64,000 nucleotides of DNA from Microbacterium esteraromaticum (GTDB taxonomy: Bacteria; Actinomycetota; Actinomycetes; Actinomycetales; Microbacteriaceae). Shown piece after piece: positions 45,378 to 54,775 of the stretch (position 1 is the stretch's first letter; the number at the start of each line of letters is the position of its first letter). The notes under the pieces were generated by a model that ran no database searches, was not told where the DNA came from, and saw nothing but the letters and a program-made list of their open reading frames with translations. The translations under genes were made by a program, and so were the position numbers. The stretch covers positions 111,101-175,100 of the forward strand of contig NZ_FUKO01000002.1 of the NCBI RefSeq assembly GCF_900163815.1, read 5' to 3'.

Positions 45378-46562
45378 ATGAAGCGCCGACCACTGACCGC
45401 CCGCGGATGGGGATGTCTGCTGAGCGGCATCCTGCTGGCCATCGCCGCCAGTCTGCTCTCGGCGCGCCCCCTGCTCTACATCGGCGTGCTGCTGATCGTG
45501 CTGGTGCTGGTGTCGATGCTCGTCGTGCACATCCCCCGCCGTCGCGGCGAGGTGTCGCGCGTGATCTCCACCGACCTGATGTCGGTCGGCGAGACCTCGG
45601 GCGTGAGCATGCGGTTCGATCTGCGATCCCCCGGCATCCCGAATGGCATCTGGCGCGACATCCTGCCCGACGCCGTGCGCGGCGACGCCGCCGGCGACTA
45701 CCTGGGCGACCGGATGCTGCTGCGCTACGACCTCGAAGGGGTGCGACGCGGCCTGTCGACGCTGGGCCCGCTCGTGCTGCGCACCACCGACCCGTTCGGC
45801 CTCGCCCAGCGCGAGCAGGCCTTCGGCGAGACCCGCACGATCACCGTCGTGCCGCAGATCTTCTCACTCGCTTCGCTGCCGACGAAGGTGGGCGCGGCAG
45901 GCGGCTCCGCACAGACGCGTTCCAGTCGACTCGGCCAGGGCACCGACAACCTCACTCCGCGCCCCTACATGTCGGGCGACTCGCGCCGCCGCATCCACTG
46001 GCGCGCCACCGCGCATCGCGGCGATCTGATGGTGCGGCAGGAGGAAGAGGAGTCCAGCCCCGACGCGGTCGTCGTCCTCGACCGGTCGGCGTCGCGGTGG
46101 GCGCGGCCAGGAGACGACATCGACCCCGCCTTCGAAGCGGCGGTGTCGCTGTGCGCCTCGGCCGCGCTGCGATTCGTGCAGGACGGGTACAGCGTCGACG
46201 TCGTCGACAGCGCCGGCAACCTGCTCGGCGCGCTGCGCGGGCACGAAGACGACCGCGACGGCATGATGGTCGCGCTGTCGACCGTCACCCCGCGCGGAGA
46301 ATCACGCGACCTGCGCACCGTCGTGGGCAGCACGCCACCCGGCCCACTCGTCCTGATCACCGGCGTGCTCGATGAAGCGGATGCCGAGAAGCTGAGCACC
46401 TGCGGCGCAGCAGCCCCCATGCTGTTCGCCGCCGCCGCTGAGCCAGGTGCTCTGGCGACGGCATCCGCCCACGGCTGGAGCACCGCCCCCCTGCCATCGG
46501 CTGCCGGTCTCGCCGCCGCGTGGGAAGACGCGCTTCCGCTCGCGAAGGCGCCTCATGTCTGA
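45378..46562 (+). CDS. DUF58 domain protein
   Basis: A 394-aa membrane protein: two N-terminal helices (LLSGILLAIAASLLSA, LLYIGVLLIVLVLVSMLVV), a beta-rich middle and the DUF58 vWA-like signature YMSGDSRRRIHWRATAHRG followed by LMVRQEEEE. The family occurs with MoxR and transglutaminases; its function is not known in detail. It is 24 nt after moxR and overlaps the next gene by 8 nt (ATGTCTGA). Confidence 0.88.
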   Translation: MKRRPLTARGWGCLLSGILLAIAASLLSARPLLYIGVLLIVLVLVSMLVVHIPRRRGEVSRVISTDLMSVGETSGVSMRFDLRSPGIPNGIWRDILPDAVRGDAAGDYLGDRMLLRYDLEGVRRGLSTLGPLVLRTTDPFGLAQREQAFGETRTITVVPQIFSLASLPTKVGAAGGSAQTRSSRLGQGTDNLTPRPYMSGDSRRRIHWRATAHRGDLMVRQEEEESSPDAVVVLDRSASRWARPGDDIDPAFEAAVSLCASAALRFVQDGYSVDVVDSAGNLLGALRGHEDDRDGMMVALSTVTPRGESRDLRTVVGSTPPGPLVLITGVLDEADAEKLSTCGAAAPMLFAAAAEPGALATASAHGWSTAPLPSAAGLAAAWEDALPLAKAPHV

Positions 46563-48867
46563 CCTGCTGGCGCTGTTCGAGCACGATACGGACGACACCC
46601 CTGGGGGTGGGGATGCCCGCCCGCGCGATGGCAGCCATTCCGGCAGACGCGACCGGTTCGACGGCGTGGGTCGCGCAGACGGCGCAGGCCGCGCGGATGG
46701 TTTCGGGCAGCGCCCCTCCGGCGTGCTGGCACCGAGCCTGCTCGCCGCCGTGGCGACCCTGGTGGCGATGTGGCCGTATACGGCTGTCATCACCGCTGGC
46801 GTGTGGTCCTTCGTGGTGGTGGTCGTCATCTGCGTCGTGGCTGTCGCGGGCATCATCGGTCGTCTGCTGTTCGCGCGGCTGCGCGGCAGCATCCGGCATC
46901 TGGCGACGCTGGTTCTGCAGCTGATCGCGGCGACCGCCGCGTGCACGTCTCTGCTGGCCAGCGAGACCGCGCTTCTGGGGCTGATCCCGACGCCGACATC
47001 TCTCCGACTCATCGAGCTGCGGCTCGCGCAGAGCGTCGACGAGATCGCCAACGGCGTCGCGCCGGTGGCGGCATCGCTTCCGCTGGCGACGGCGCTGGGC
47101 CTGGCGTTCGCCGTCGTCGCGATCATCGTCGATCACCTTCTCGCACGTCGGATGGTGCTGCTCGCAGTGCTGCTCACCTCGGTGGTGGGTGCCGTGCCGA
47201 TGCTGATCTCGTTCAGCTCGGTGAACATCGCGTGGTTCCTGATGCAGGCGGTGATGATCCTCGTGGTGCTGCGGCACGGCACGCGCCGCGATCCGCAGGC
47301 GCCGCGCGACGCTTCTTTCCTGCTGGCCGGCGGCACCGGCATCGTCGCGATCCTGATCACGCTGGTCGCTGCGCCCGCGCTGCCCCTGTCGTCGCCCCTG
47401 CCTGGCAATGGCCCCATGCTCACCGTCAATGCGAACCTGCGACTGGGCGATGATCTGCGTCGCCCCGAGGGCATCGAAGCGCTGACGCTGGTGACTTCCG
47501 CCGCCACTCCCCCCTATCTGCGCATCGCGACCCTGTCCCGGTTCGACGGAGACGTCTGGCGGCCGGATCGCTCTGACCAGGTTCCGCTGCGCGATGGCTT
47601 CGGCGACCTCGACTGGGCAGCGTCCATCAAGACCGTGGAACAAGATGTGTCGATTCGGGTGCTCGGCGTCTCGAGCGATCGGCTGCCGCTGCCGTACGCC
47701 GCGGAGTCCATCAGCGGCGTCGATGGCGATTGGTCGGCAGTGCCGCTGAGCCGCACAGCCATCAGCCGCACAGCGGATGCCGCCGGAGCCGACTACACGG
47801 TGAAGACGGCGACCGCATCGCCCACACTCGAGCAGATTCGCGCCACATCTGCCAGCGGCCAGCCGGTGATGGCCCTGCCGAACGGCGTGCCCCCGGTGGT
47901 CGCGCAGCTTGCTCGCGAAGTCACCGCCGATGCGAACACCGACTACGACCGGCTTCTCGCGCTGCAGAACTGGTTCCGCAGCGACTTCAGCTATTCGCTC
48001 GATGCGCCGGTCGAGGAGGGGTTCGACGGCACGGGGGCCGAAGCTGTCGCCACGTTCCTCGACAAGCGCACCGGATACTGCATCCACTTCGCCGGTGCCT
48101 TCGCCCTGATGGCGCAGGCACTGGACATGCCGGTGCGGATCGTCGTCGGCTACCTGCCTGGCACCTCGACCGATGAGAAGCGCGGCGACGACACCGTGTA
48201 CTCGGTGAGCAGCGACCAGCTGCACTCGTGGCCGGAGGTGTACTTCGACGGCATCGGCTGGGTGCCATTCGAGCCGACTGCGACACTCGGCGAGCCGACC
48301 GACTTCGTCGCCGAATCGACGGGCGGCAGCGGTGATGGTCCGGACGCTCCGACGCCGACGATCGCCCCCTCCGCGGGGCCATCAGCCGCTCCGACGTCGG
48401 AGGTCGACCCCCGTCTTGACGCGGATGGCGGCGGGCAGGCCCTGCAGCGGCTTGACCCGACGCCGGTGGTGCTCGTGGCATTCGGCATCCTGCTTCTCCT
48501 GCTGCTGCCCGCGCTGGTGCGCGAGCTGCGGCGGATGCGGCGCATGCGGCGAGCGCACGCAGGAGACGCGATGGCGGCCTGGCGCGAGCTGACCGACAGC
48601 ATGGCGGACCTGGGCCTCGGCGTCGACGACGCGCAGACGGCACGCACACGGGCGGATGCTCTCGTGCGGCGGGGTGCGGCCCCCGCCGCGCTGAGCGTGC
48701 TGGTGGATGCCGTCGAACACCGCAGCTACGCGAAGTCGGCGGCGGATGCCGGAGATCTCGCCACTCCCCTGCGCGTCGTGCTCACTCAGCTCGCGGCACG
48801 CTCCGACCGCCTCCAGCGCGTGCTGGCACGGGTGCTGCCCGCGTCGCTGTTCCGTCGCCGCCCCTGA
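46555..48867 (+). CDS. Transglutaminase-like membrane protein (TgpA type)
   Basis: A 770-aa protein with an N-terminal membrane part of about six helices, an extracellular transglutaminase-like domain and a C-terminal helix plus cytoplasmic tail resembling DUF4129. The catalytic triad is visible: Cys in GYCIHFAGAF (~508), His in LHSWPEVYF (~558) and Asp in YFDGIGW. The loop before the last helix is Pro/Ser/Thr-rich. It may crosslink or cleave envelope proteins. The N-terminal 50 residues have short GR(A/G)DG repeats. Start chosen at the ATG overlapping the DUF58 stop. Confidence 0.85.
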   Translation: MSDLLALFEHDTDDTPGGGDARPRDGSHSGRRDRFDGVGRADGAGRADGFGQRPSGVLAPSLLAAVATLVAMWPYTAVITAGVWSFVVVVVICVVAVAGIIGRLLFARLRGSIRHLATLVLQLIAATAACTSLLASETALLGLIPTPTSLRLIELRLAQSVDEIANGVAPVAASLPLATALGLAFAVVAIIVDHLLARRMVLLAVLLTSVVGAVPMLISFSSVNIAWFLMQAVMILVVLRHGTRRDPQAPRDASFLLAGGTGIVAILITLVAAPALPLSSPLPGNGPMLTVNANLRLGDDLRRPEGIEALTLVTSAATPPYLRIATLSRFDGDVWRPDRSDQVPLRDGFGDLDWAASIKTVEQDVSIRVLGVSSDRLPLPYAAESISGVDGDWSAVPLSRTAISRTADAAGADYTVKTATASPTLEQIRATSASGQPVMALPNGVPPVVAQLAREVTADANTDYDRLLALQNWFRSDFSYSLDAPVEEGFDGTGAEAVATFLDKRTGYCIHFAGAFALMAQALDMPVRIVVGYLPGTSTDEKRGDDTVYSVSSDQLHSWPEVYFDGIGWVPFEPTATLGEPTDFVAESTGGSGDGPDAPTPTIAPSAGPSAAPTSEVDPRLDADGGGQALQRLDPTPVVLVAFGILLLLLLPALVRELRRMRRMRRAHAGDAMAAWRELTDSMADLGLGVDDAQTARTRADALVRRGAAPAALSVLVDAVEHRSYAKSAADAGDLATPLRVVLTQLAARSDRLQRVLARVLPASLFRRRP

Positions 48868-48875
48868 TCCAACTG

Positions 48876-49766
48876 TTACGCGGTGTGCTCCGCGCACGGC
48901 ACCGCGTCGCAGGTCTCGCACACGACGAACTGGTGTCGGCACGACGGGTCGGGGCAGTTGGCGGTGCGGTTGGTGGCTGAGCCGCATCCGGCGCATTCGC
49001 CGATCACCGCGGCGTGGTCGCTGAAGTCGATCGAGCCGCGCTTGTCGAAGACGTAGAGCGAGCCGTCCCACAGCCCGTCGTCGCCGTACTTCTCGCCGTA
49101 GCGGACGATGCCGCCTTCGAGCTGATAGACCTCGCCGAAGCCGCGCGAGACCATCAGGCTCGACAGCACCTCGCAGCGGATGCCGCCGGTGCAGTACGTC
49201 ACCACCGGCTTGCCCTTGAGATCGTCGTAGACACCGGAATCGAGCAGCTCGACGAAGTCGCGGGTCGTCTCGGTGTCGGGCACGATCGCTCCGCGGAAGC
49301 GGCCGATCTCGGCCTCCAGCGCGTTGCGCCCATCGAAGAAGACGACCTCGTCGCCGCGCTCGGCCATCAGCGTGTGCAGCTGATCGGGATCCAGCCGCGC
49401 GCCACCGCCGACGACACCATGCTCATCGACAACGAGTTCGCCCGGAGCCCCGAAGGACACGATCTCGTCGCGAACCTTCACGCTGAGCTTGGGGAAGTCC
49501 TGGCTCAGCCCGTCAGCATCCAGCCCGGTCCCCTCGCTCCATTTGATGTCGGCGTTCTTGAAAGCCGGGTACTCCCGGAAGCGTCGGAGCCACTTCTTGA
49601 GCGCCGGCAGGTCGCCGCCGAGCGTGCCGTTGACGCCGTCCTTCGAGATGATGACCCGTCCACGCAATTTCAGCGCCTCGCCGAGGTCGCGCTGCCACAG
49701 CCGGATCGCCTCGGGGTCGGCGAGCGGCGCGAAGGCGTAGAACAGCACGATCTTGGGGGTGGGCAC
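48876..49766 (-). CDS. trhO: tRNA uridine-34 5-hydroxylase TrhO (rhodanese domain)
   Basis: A 296-aa YceA/TrhO protein, which forms 5-hydroxyuridine at tRNA position 34. An N-terminal acylphosphatase-like domain (residues 1-~95) precedes a rhodanese domain with [15 protein letters not shown] and active-site Cys in [13 protein letters not shown] Cys-rich C-terminus ([19 protein letters not shown]) may bind zinc. GTG start at 49766. Convergent with the transglutaminase gene, with only 8 nt between stops. Confidence 0.88.
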   Translation of the reverse strand: MPTPKIVLFYAFAPLADPEAIRLWQRDLGEALKLRGRVIISKDGVNGTLGGDLPALKKWLRRFREYPAFKNADIKWSEGTGLDADGLSQDFPKLSVKVRDEIVSFGAPGELVVDEHGVVGGGARLDPDQLHTLMAERGDEVVFFDGRNALEAEIGRFRGAIVPDTETTRDFVELLDSGVYDDLKGKPVVTYCTGGIRCEVLSSLMVSRGFGEVYQLEGGIVRYGEKYGDDGLWDGSLYVFDKRGSIDFSDHAAVIGECAGCGSATNRTANCPDPSCRHQFVVCETCDAVPCAEHTA

Positions 49767-49790
49767 CTAGCGATTGTAGGCGGCTCGGCG

Positions 49791-52160
49791 TCACTCCGTC
49801 AGGTCGAGGGCGGCGCGCACGATGCTGTCGACATCGATGCCGTGGTGCCGGTAGACGTCGGCGAGGTCGCCGGACTGACCGAAGCCGCTGACGCCGAGGT
49901 GCCTGGCGGGCACACCATGGATACCGGCCAGGAACGCCAGCGCATGCGGATGCCCATCGAGCACCGTCACCATCGGACGCGCGCGGTCAGCGGGCAGCAC
50001 CTGGTCGAGGATCCAGTCGTTCCCGTCGACCTGTCCGCCTCGGGCCTGCACTGCTTCGAACAGCAGCCCCGGGTTGGTGATGCAGACGATGTCGCTCTCC
50101 AGGCCCAGGGCGGACAGCCTCTCGGCAGCATCCAGAGCATCGGGCACCACCGCTCCCATGGCGACGATCGTGACGACCGGATGCTGCGCACTGCGCAGCC
50201 GGTAGCCGCCCGCGACCACCTGACGGCGACGGCGCTCGCGTGCAGCAGGGTCAGCCGGGATAGCCGCGAGCGACTGGTCCACCGGCTTCGTCGATAACCG
50301 GAGATACGCTGACTTGCCCCCGGGGCGCCCCATCTGGCCCATCGCCGCCAGCAGCATCCACTCGGTCTCCTGCATGAACGCAGGTTCGTAGCTGAGGCAC
50401 TGCGGCTGCTCCATGCCGATCGATGGCGTCTTGATCGACTGATGCGCTCCGCCCTCCGCGGCGAGAGTGACGCCCGACGGCGTGCCGATGAGGATCGACT
50501 GCCCACCGGCGTACATCCCGTACGACCAGGGCTCGAGCGCCCGCTCCACGAACGGGTCGTAGAGCACGCCGATGGGGAACAGCGGCTCACCCCAGCGGCT
50601 CCAGGTCGCACCGAGCTCGCCGATGATGCTCACCAGGTTGACTTCGGCGATGCCCAACTCGATGTGCTGCCCGCTCGGCCGCTCGTTCCAGTGCATGATC
50701 GTCTCGGGGTCATCGACGAACCAGTTCTGGCGGTCGCTGTCGGTCGACCAGACCCCGGCCTTGTTCAGCCATCCCGCCAGGTTCGTGCTGCTCGACACAT
50801 CAGGGCTCGCCGTGACGACCCGACGTGCGGCGTCGGGAGCAGAGCGGGTGAGATCAAGCAGCACCCGGCCCAGGGCGGCCTGCGTCGTGCCGGTTCCGGA
50901 TGGCGTCCGCCCGAAGTCCGCGGGCACAGCGGGTGGTTCTTTCATCGTGACCGGCTCACGGCGCAGCCGCTCGGCGATCTGGGCGCACAGCCGGCCCGCA
51001 GGCGACTCGGCGTCAAAACGCTGCCACGGATCGGCAGCATCCATCCCCATCTCTGTGGCTAGTCGCTCGTACTGGTCGACGGTCAGCAGCGAGGAATGGT
51101 TCTGCGGATGCCCGGCCATCGGCAAGCCCTTGCCCTTGATGGTGTAGGCGATGATGACCGTGGGGCGGGTGTCGTCGATCTGCGCGAACGCCGCGCGCAG
51201 CGCTGCCAGGTCGTGCCCGCCGAGGTTGCGGATGGTGTCGACGAGTTCCTCGTCCGCCATGTCGCCGATGAGAGAGCGGATGCTGTCGGGGCCAGCATCC
51301 ATACCCGCCGCCGCCCCGGGAAGCCGCTGGCGCAGCTCATCTGCCGAGCAGCGCAGCAGCCGCTGGTACTCGGGGTTGGGCATACCCAGGATGCGCGCGC
51401 GCAGCACTTCTCCGCCCGGACGCCGGAACACTTCCTCCAGCCGCGCTCCGAACGGCACGGTGAGCACCTGCCAGCCGGCGGCGGCGAACATCCGCTCGAT
51501 CTTGCCCGCGGCGATGTTCGGCACCACGCGGTCGAGCGACTGCCGGTTGAGGTCGACGATCCAGACCAGCTCACCGAGGTCGGGCACGTGCGAATCCAGC
51601 AGCGCCTCCCATACCGCGCCCTCGTCGAGTTCGGCATCGCCGACCAGTGAGTACTGACGGCCGCGCGCCGATTCGCCCGAGATCGACGACACGTACCGCC
51701 GAGAGATCGCACCCCAGATCGGTGCGGTGGCCCCGATGCCGACCGACCCCGTGGAGTAGTCGACGGTGTCGGGGTCCTTCGAGCGGCTGGGGTAGCTCTG
51801 CACGCCGCCGAACTCGCGGAGCGTCGTCATGTGCTCTGCGCCGATCTCGCCGAGCAGGTAGTTGATGGCGTGCAGCACCGGTGAGGCGTGCGGTTTGACC
51901 GAGACTCGGTCTTCGGCACGCAGCTGCTCGAACCAGAGCGCCGTCATGATCGTCGCGATCGACGCGCTCGAGGCCTGATGACCGCCGACCTTGAGACCGG
52001 AGGGGTTGGTGCGCACCCGGTTGGCGTGGTGGATCATCGAGGTCGACAGCCAGAGCACACGCTGCTCGATGGCTGCGAGCACGTCGAGATCGCCCGTGGC
52101 GGGGGTGGGCAGTGCCGTCGATGCGGGTGGCGCGGTGGTCATGGCGATGGCGGGAGTCAT
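49791..52160 (-). CDS. Transketolase/AceE-like thiamine-diphosphate enzyme
   Basis: A 789-aa protein resembling homodimeric pyruvate dehydrogenase E1 (AceE). The ThDP motif is GDAELDEGAVWEALL...DLNRQSLD, the pyrimidine-binding domain has GIAEVNLVSIIGELG, and a transketolase C-terminal domain ends the protein. It is about 100 residues shorter than AceE and no E2 or E3 gene is nearby, so its acceptor and exact substrate are unknown. The divergent Lrp/AsnC gene probably regulates it. ATG at 52160, with GAGGA upstream; a later Met is possible. Confidence 0.75.
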   Translation of the reverse strand: MTPAIAMTTAPPASTALPTPATGDLDVLAAIEQRVLWLSTSMIHHANRVRTNPSGLKVGGHQASSASIATIMTALWFEQLRAEDRVSVKPHASPVLHAINYLLGEIGAEHMTTLREFGGVQSYPSRSKDPDTVDYSTGSVGIGATAPIWGAISRRYVSSISGESARGRQYSLVGDAELDEGAVWEALLDSHVPDLGELVWIVDLNRQSLDRVVPNIAAGKIERMFAAAGWQVLTVPFGARLEEVFRRPGGEVLRARILGMPNPEYQRLLRCSADELRQRLPGAAAGMDAGPDSIRSLIGDMADEELVDTIRNLGGHDLAALRAAFAQIDDTRPTVIIAYTIKGKGLPMAGHPQNHSSLLTVDQYERLATEMGMDAADPWQRFDAESPAGRLCAQIAERLRREPVTMKEPPAVPADFGRTPSGTGTTQAALGRVLLDLTRSAPDAARRVVTASPDVSSSTNLAGWLNKAGVWSTDSDRQNWFVDDPETIMHWNERPSGQHIELGIAEVNLVSIIGELGATWSRWGEPLFPIGVLYDPFVERALEPWSYGMYAGGQSILIGTPSGVTLAAEGGAHQSIKTPSIGMEQPQCLSYEPAFMQETEWMLLAAMGQMGRPGGKSAYLRLSTKPVDQSLAAIPADPAARERRRRQVVAGGYRLRSAQHPVVTIVAMGAVVPDALDAAERLSALGLESDIVCITNPGLLFEAVQARGGQVDGNDWILDQVLPADRARPMVTVLDGHPHALAFLAGIHGVPARHLGVSGFGQSGDLADVYRHHGIDVDSIVRAALDLTE

Positions 52161-52386
52161 GCGATGAATTCCTCGATGATTCGCACGGCGTCTTCGCCGT
52201 GACCGGTGGCGTCCCGGCCCTTGTGGGGGCTCTGTGCTGCTCAGCCTGGGTGAGCTGTCGAGCACGGGGGAATGAAGCAGATGTTTCCGCTATTGGATCA
52301 GCATCTGTCGTGGCGCACAATAGAGGTCTGATGAACTGATCGAACAGCGCAATTCAGTACCCGAACAACAAGGAGAGCTGAGCACA

Positions 52387-52848
52387 GTGGCACGCAACCG
52401 AATGGCCGATCGCACCGACCGAACGCTGCTGCGCGAACTCATCCGCGACCCCGCGGCCACGATCGTCGCTCTCGCCAGCGCGACGGGGCTTGCGAGGAAC
52501 ACCGTGCGCGCACGCCTGACGCGCTACGACGAAGACGGCACGCTGCGCTCTTTCCAGAACCGAGTCGACCCGGCCGTGCTCGGATACCCGCTGCGCGCGT
52601 ACGTCGTCACGAGCGTGACGCAGCGCAAGCTCGGGCGCGTGGGCGAGTCGCTCGCAGAGATTCCCGAGGTGGTGGAGGTGCTCGGGCTCACCGGGATAAC
52701 TGACCTGCTCATCCGCGTCGTGGCGAAGGATGCTGACGACCTCTACCGCATCGCTGGCCGCATTCTCGATGTCGACGGGGTCAAGCGCACGACGACCGGA
52801 CTGGTGATGCGCGAGATGGTTCCGTATCGGGTGGAGCAACTGCTCTGA
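52387..52848 (+). CDS. Lrp/AsnC family regulator
   Basis: A 153-aa regulator. The N-terminal HTH has DRTLLRELIRDPAATIVALA and ATGLARNTVRARL; the C-terminal RAM domain has VVEVLGLTGITDLLIRV. It senses an amino acid or metabolite. GTG start at 52387 with AAGGAGAG upstream. Divergent from the AceE-like gene: the 226-bp gap (52161-52386) contains no gene and is the likely operator region, but I cannot mark a clear site. Confidence 0.88.
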   Translation: MARNRMADRTDRTLLRELIRDPAATIVALASATGLARNTVRARLTRYDEDGTLRSFQNRVDPAVLGYPLRAYVVTSVTQRKLGRVGESLAEIPEVVEVLGLTGITDLLIRVVAKDADDLYRIAGRILDVDGVKRTTTGLVMREMVPYRVEQLL

Positions 52849-52909
52849 CGCTCAGCGCTCTGGTTCGAGGGCACAGCCGGCATCGGATAGGATGGACAGG
52901 TTGTTCCTT

Positions 52910-52994
52910 GGTGATGTGTCCGAGCGGCCGAAGGAGCACGCTTGGAAAGCGTGTGTTGTGCAAGCAACCGAGGGTTCGAATCCCTCCATCACCG
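52910..52994 (+). tRNA. tRNA-Ser (GGA anticodon)
   Basis: A class II tRNA: acceptor GGTGATG/CATCACC, anticodon stem CACGC/GCGTG with loop TTGGAAA, a long variable arm (TGTTGTGCAAGCAAC), and T loop TTCGAAT. Anticodon GGA decodes TCC/TCT (Ser). No CCA encoded. Confidence 0.95.
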
Positions 52995-53003
52995 CCGAAA
53001 ACC

Positions 53004-53037
53004 GTGAAGGGCCCGTGCATTCGCACGGGCCCTTCAC
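53004..53037. terminator. Terminator between tRNA-Ser and the GNAT gene
   Basis: A 15-bp perfect stem (53004-53018 with 53023-53037) and 4-nt loop. It begins 10 nt after the tRNA and can also serve the convergent GNAT gene. Confidence 0.85.
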
Positions 53038-53098
53038 GCATTCCAGCCCCGCGCGTCGCAGTCGTCCGGGCGGTCGCCGACGTGCGCGCGGGAGAGAC

Positions 53099-53701
53099 TC
53101 AGTCGAAGCGGATGCCGTACATCGTCGTGTCTGACGCAGACTCCAGCCGGTGCATGCCCACGCGCTCGTAGAACGCCGCAGCGCCCGTGTTCGCGGGATT
53201 CATGCCGAGATGCAGGCCCGCGACACCGCGGCTGCGCAACTCCGTGAAGAGCGTCTCGATCAGCTCGCGCCCCAGCCCCTGCCCCTGCGTCTCGGGCAGC
53301 AGATCGATGTGCAGATGCGCCGGGTACTCTGCCGCGTGCTTCTCGACCCCGGGCGCGCGCTTGCTCGCATAGCTGATGATCTCGTCCTGACGAGTCGGCT
53401 CTGCGGCTCCGGACAGCGAGTAGACGCCGATGCGGTTCGACCACCACTCGTCGCGGAACCACTGCTCGAAGGCGTCGGTGTCATCCGTCGCTACGACGTA
53501 GCCGATGGTGCGTCCGTCATCGGATTCGACGACCCAGCACAGGTCGGGCTGACGCACGGCGTACGGCACGGCGAACACATCGCCCCAGAGGCGGTCGTCG
53601 GTGAAGATGCCGGTCGCATCACCGCCGGCATCCGCTGTTCTCACGCAGACCTCGTAGAGGGCATCGCGATCAGCGGCACGGTAGGGGCGGATCTTCGGCA
53701 C
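53099..53701 (-). CDS. GNAT family N-acetyltransferase
   Basis: A 200-aa acetyltransferase. IRPYRAADRDALYEVC begins the fold, and the acetyl-CoA motif is LLPETQGQGLGRELIE (Q/RxxGxG/A), followed by LGMNPANTGAAAFYERVGM. Substrate unknown. GTG start at 53701, two bases after the PAP2 stop, with GAGGAG upstream; the frame open beyond it shadows PAP2. Confidence 0.88.
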   Translation of the reverse strand: MPKIRPYRAADRDALYEVCVRTADAGGDATGIFTDDRLWGDVFAVPYAVRQPDLCWVVESDDGRTIGYVVATDDTDAFEQWFRDEWWSNRIGVYSLSGAAEPTRQDEIISYASKRAPGVEKHAAEYPAHLHIDLLPETQGQGLGRELIETLFTELRSRGVAGLHLGMNPANTGAAAFYERVGMHRLESASDTTMYGIRFD

Positions 53702-53703
53702 GG

Positions 53704-54357
53704 CTACTCCTCGGCGACGATGGTGGGACGACCTTCCCAGCCTACCGACCCTCTCCCCAGCGATGCCCACCGCAGCAGCAGCGCGCCGACCACGAGCGCC
53801 GCCGAGGCGCCGACCAGGGCCCCGCCGATCGTGTCGCTCGCCCAGTGCACCGAGAGGATCGTGCGCGACAGCGCCATCGCCACCACCCACAGCGCGCCGA
53901 TGACCGCCACCCAGGCACGCGCGAAGATCAGCCACAGTACGACGGCGATCGCCATGGCATTGGCCGTATGCCCCGAGGGGAATGAACCAACATCCGACAT
54001 CACGAGCATGTCGACGGGACGCGCGCGACCGAAGATGTGCTTCAGGATCTGCGTCAGCCCGGTAGCCGCGATGAACGCAGCCGCTGCGAATACAGCGCCA
54101 CGCCACCGGCGCAGCAGCACGAGCGCGATGATGATGATCATCGGCACGAGTGCGATCGCCACCCACCCGCCGCCGATCTGATTCAGCGCGTACGCGATCT
54201 CGAGCATCCAAGGCTGGCGCACCTGCGCCATCAGCTGGTTCCATGCGATGTCGAGGCCGCCGACGCCGCCACCGGGTGTCACCTCTATCAGGATGCCGAG
54301 CAGGCCGGCGGCGGCGAAAAGCGCCCCGCCGGTGAGAAGCATCGGTCGTCGTGTCAT
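53704..54357 (-). CDS. PAP2-family membrane phosphatase
   Basis: A 217-aa protein with about six helices. The three phosphatase motifs are present: KHIFGRARP, PSGH and SRTILSVHWASD. Such enzymes dephosphorylate lipid pyrophosphates (for example undecaprenyl pyrophosphate) or phosphatidic acid at the outer face of the membrane. It is coupled to the GNAT gene downstream. Confidence 0.9.
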   Translation of the reverse strand: MTRRPMLLTGGALFAAAGLLGILIEVTPGGGVGGLDIAWNQLMAQVRQPWMLEIAYALNQIGGGWVAIALVPMIIIIALVLLRRWRGAVFAAAAFIAATGLTQILKHIFGRARPVDMLVMSDVGSFPSGHTANAMAIAVVLWLIFARAWVAVIGALWVVAMALSRTILSVHWASDTIGGALVGASAALVVGALLLRWASLGRGSVGWEGRPTIVAEE

Positions 54358-54428
54358 CGTCCTATTCTGCCGATCGAAGTTGCTGCCAGGCGGCCCGCCC
54401 CGCTCATCCCCCGGGATATCCTCAGGCT

Positions 54429-54761
54429 ATGAGTGCCGATACGTCCTTCCTGCTTGCCGCATCCGCCGCCGAGTTCGTCGCCGCTTATCCCGTCGAAGAC
54501 GGGCGCGTCCGTCCGCATCGTGTGCTCGACGGCGACGGATTCAAGATCCGCACCCTCACGATGGATGCCGCTGCGATCATGCGCGAGCATCGCGCTCAGG
54601 TTCCGATTCTCGTGCAAGTGGTGTCTGGTCGCATCCTGTTCCGCGTCGGAGGATCGGAATACGATCTCACCGCCGGTGGGGCGATCCAGGTGCCGGCGGG
54701 CGTGCTGCACGAGCTCGAGGCCGTCGACCCCTCGCACGTGCTGCTCCTGCTGCTGGGCTGA
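54429..54761 (+). CDS. Small cupin-domain protein
   Basis: A 110-aa single-domain cupin. MREHRAQVPILVQVVSGRILFRVGG and QVPAGVLHELEAV are the two cupin motifs; the first has only one His where a canonical cupin has two, so metal binding may be weak. Function unknown. ATG at 54429. It is convergent with the exporter gene, 14 nt apart. Confidence 0.8.
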   Translation: MSADTSFLLAASAAEFVAAYPVEDGRVRPHRVLDGDGFKIRTLTMDAAAIMREHRAQVPILVQVVSGRILFRVGGSEYDLTAGGAIQVPAGVLHELEAVDPSHVLLLLLG

Positions 54762-54775
54762 CCGACGCGGGGCTT

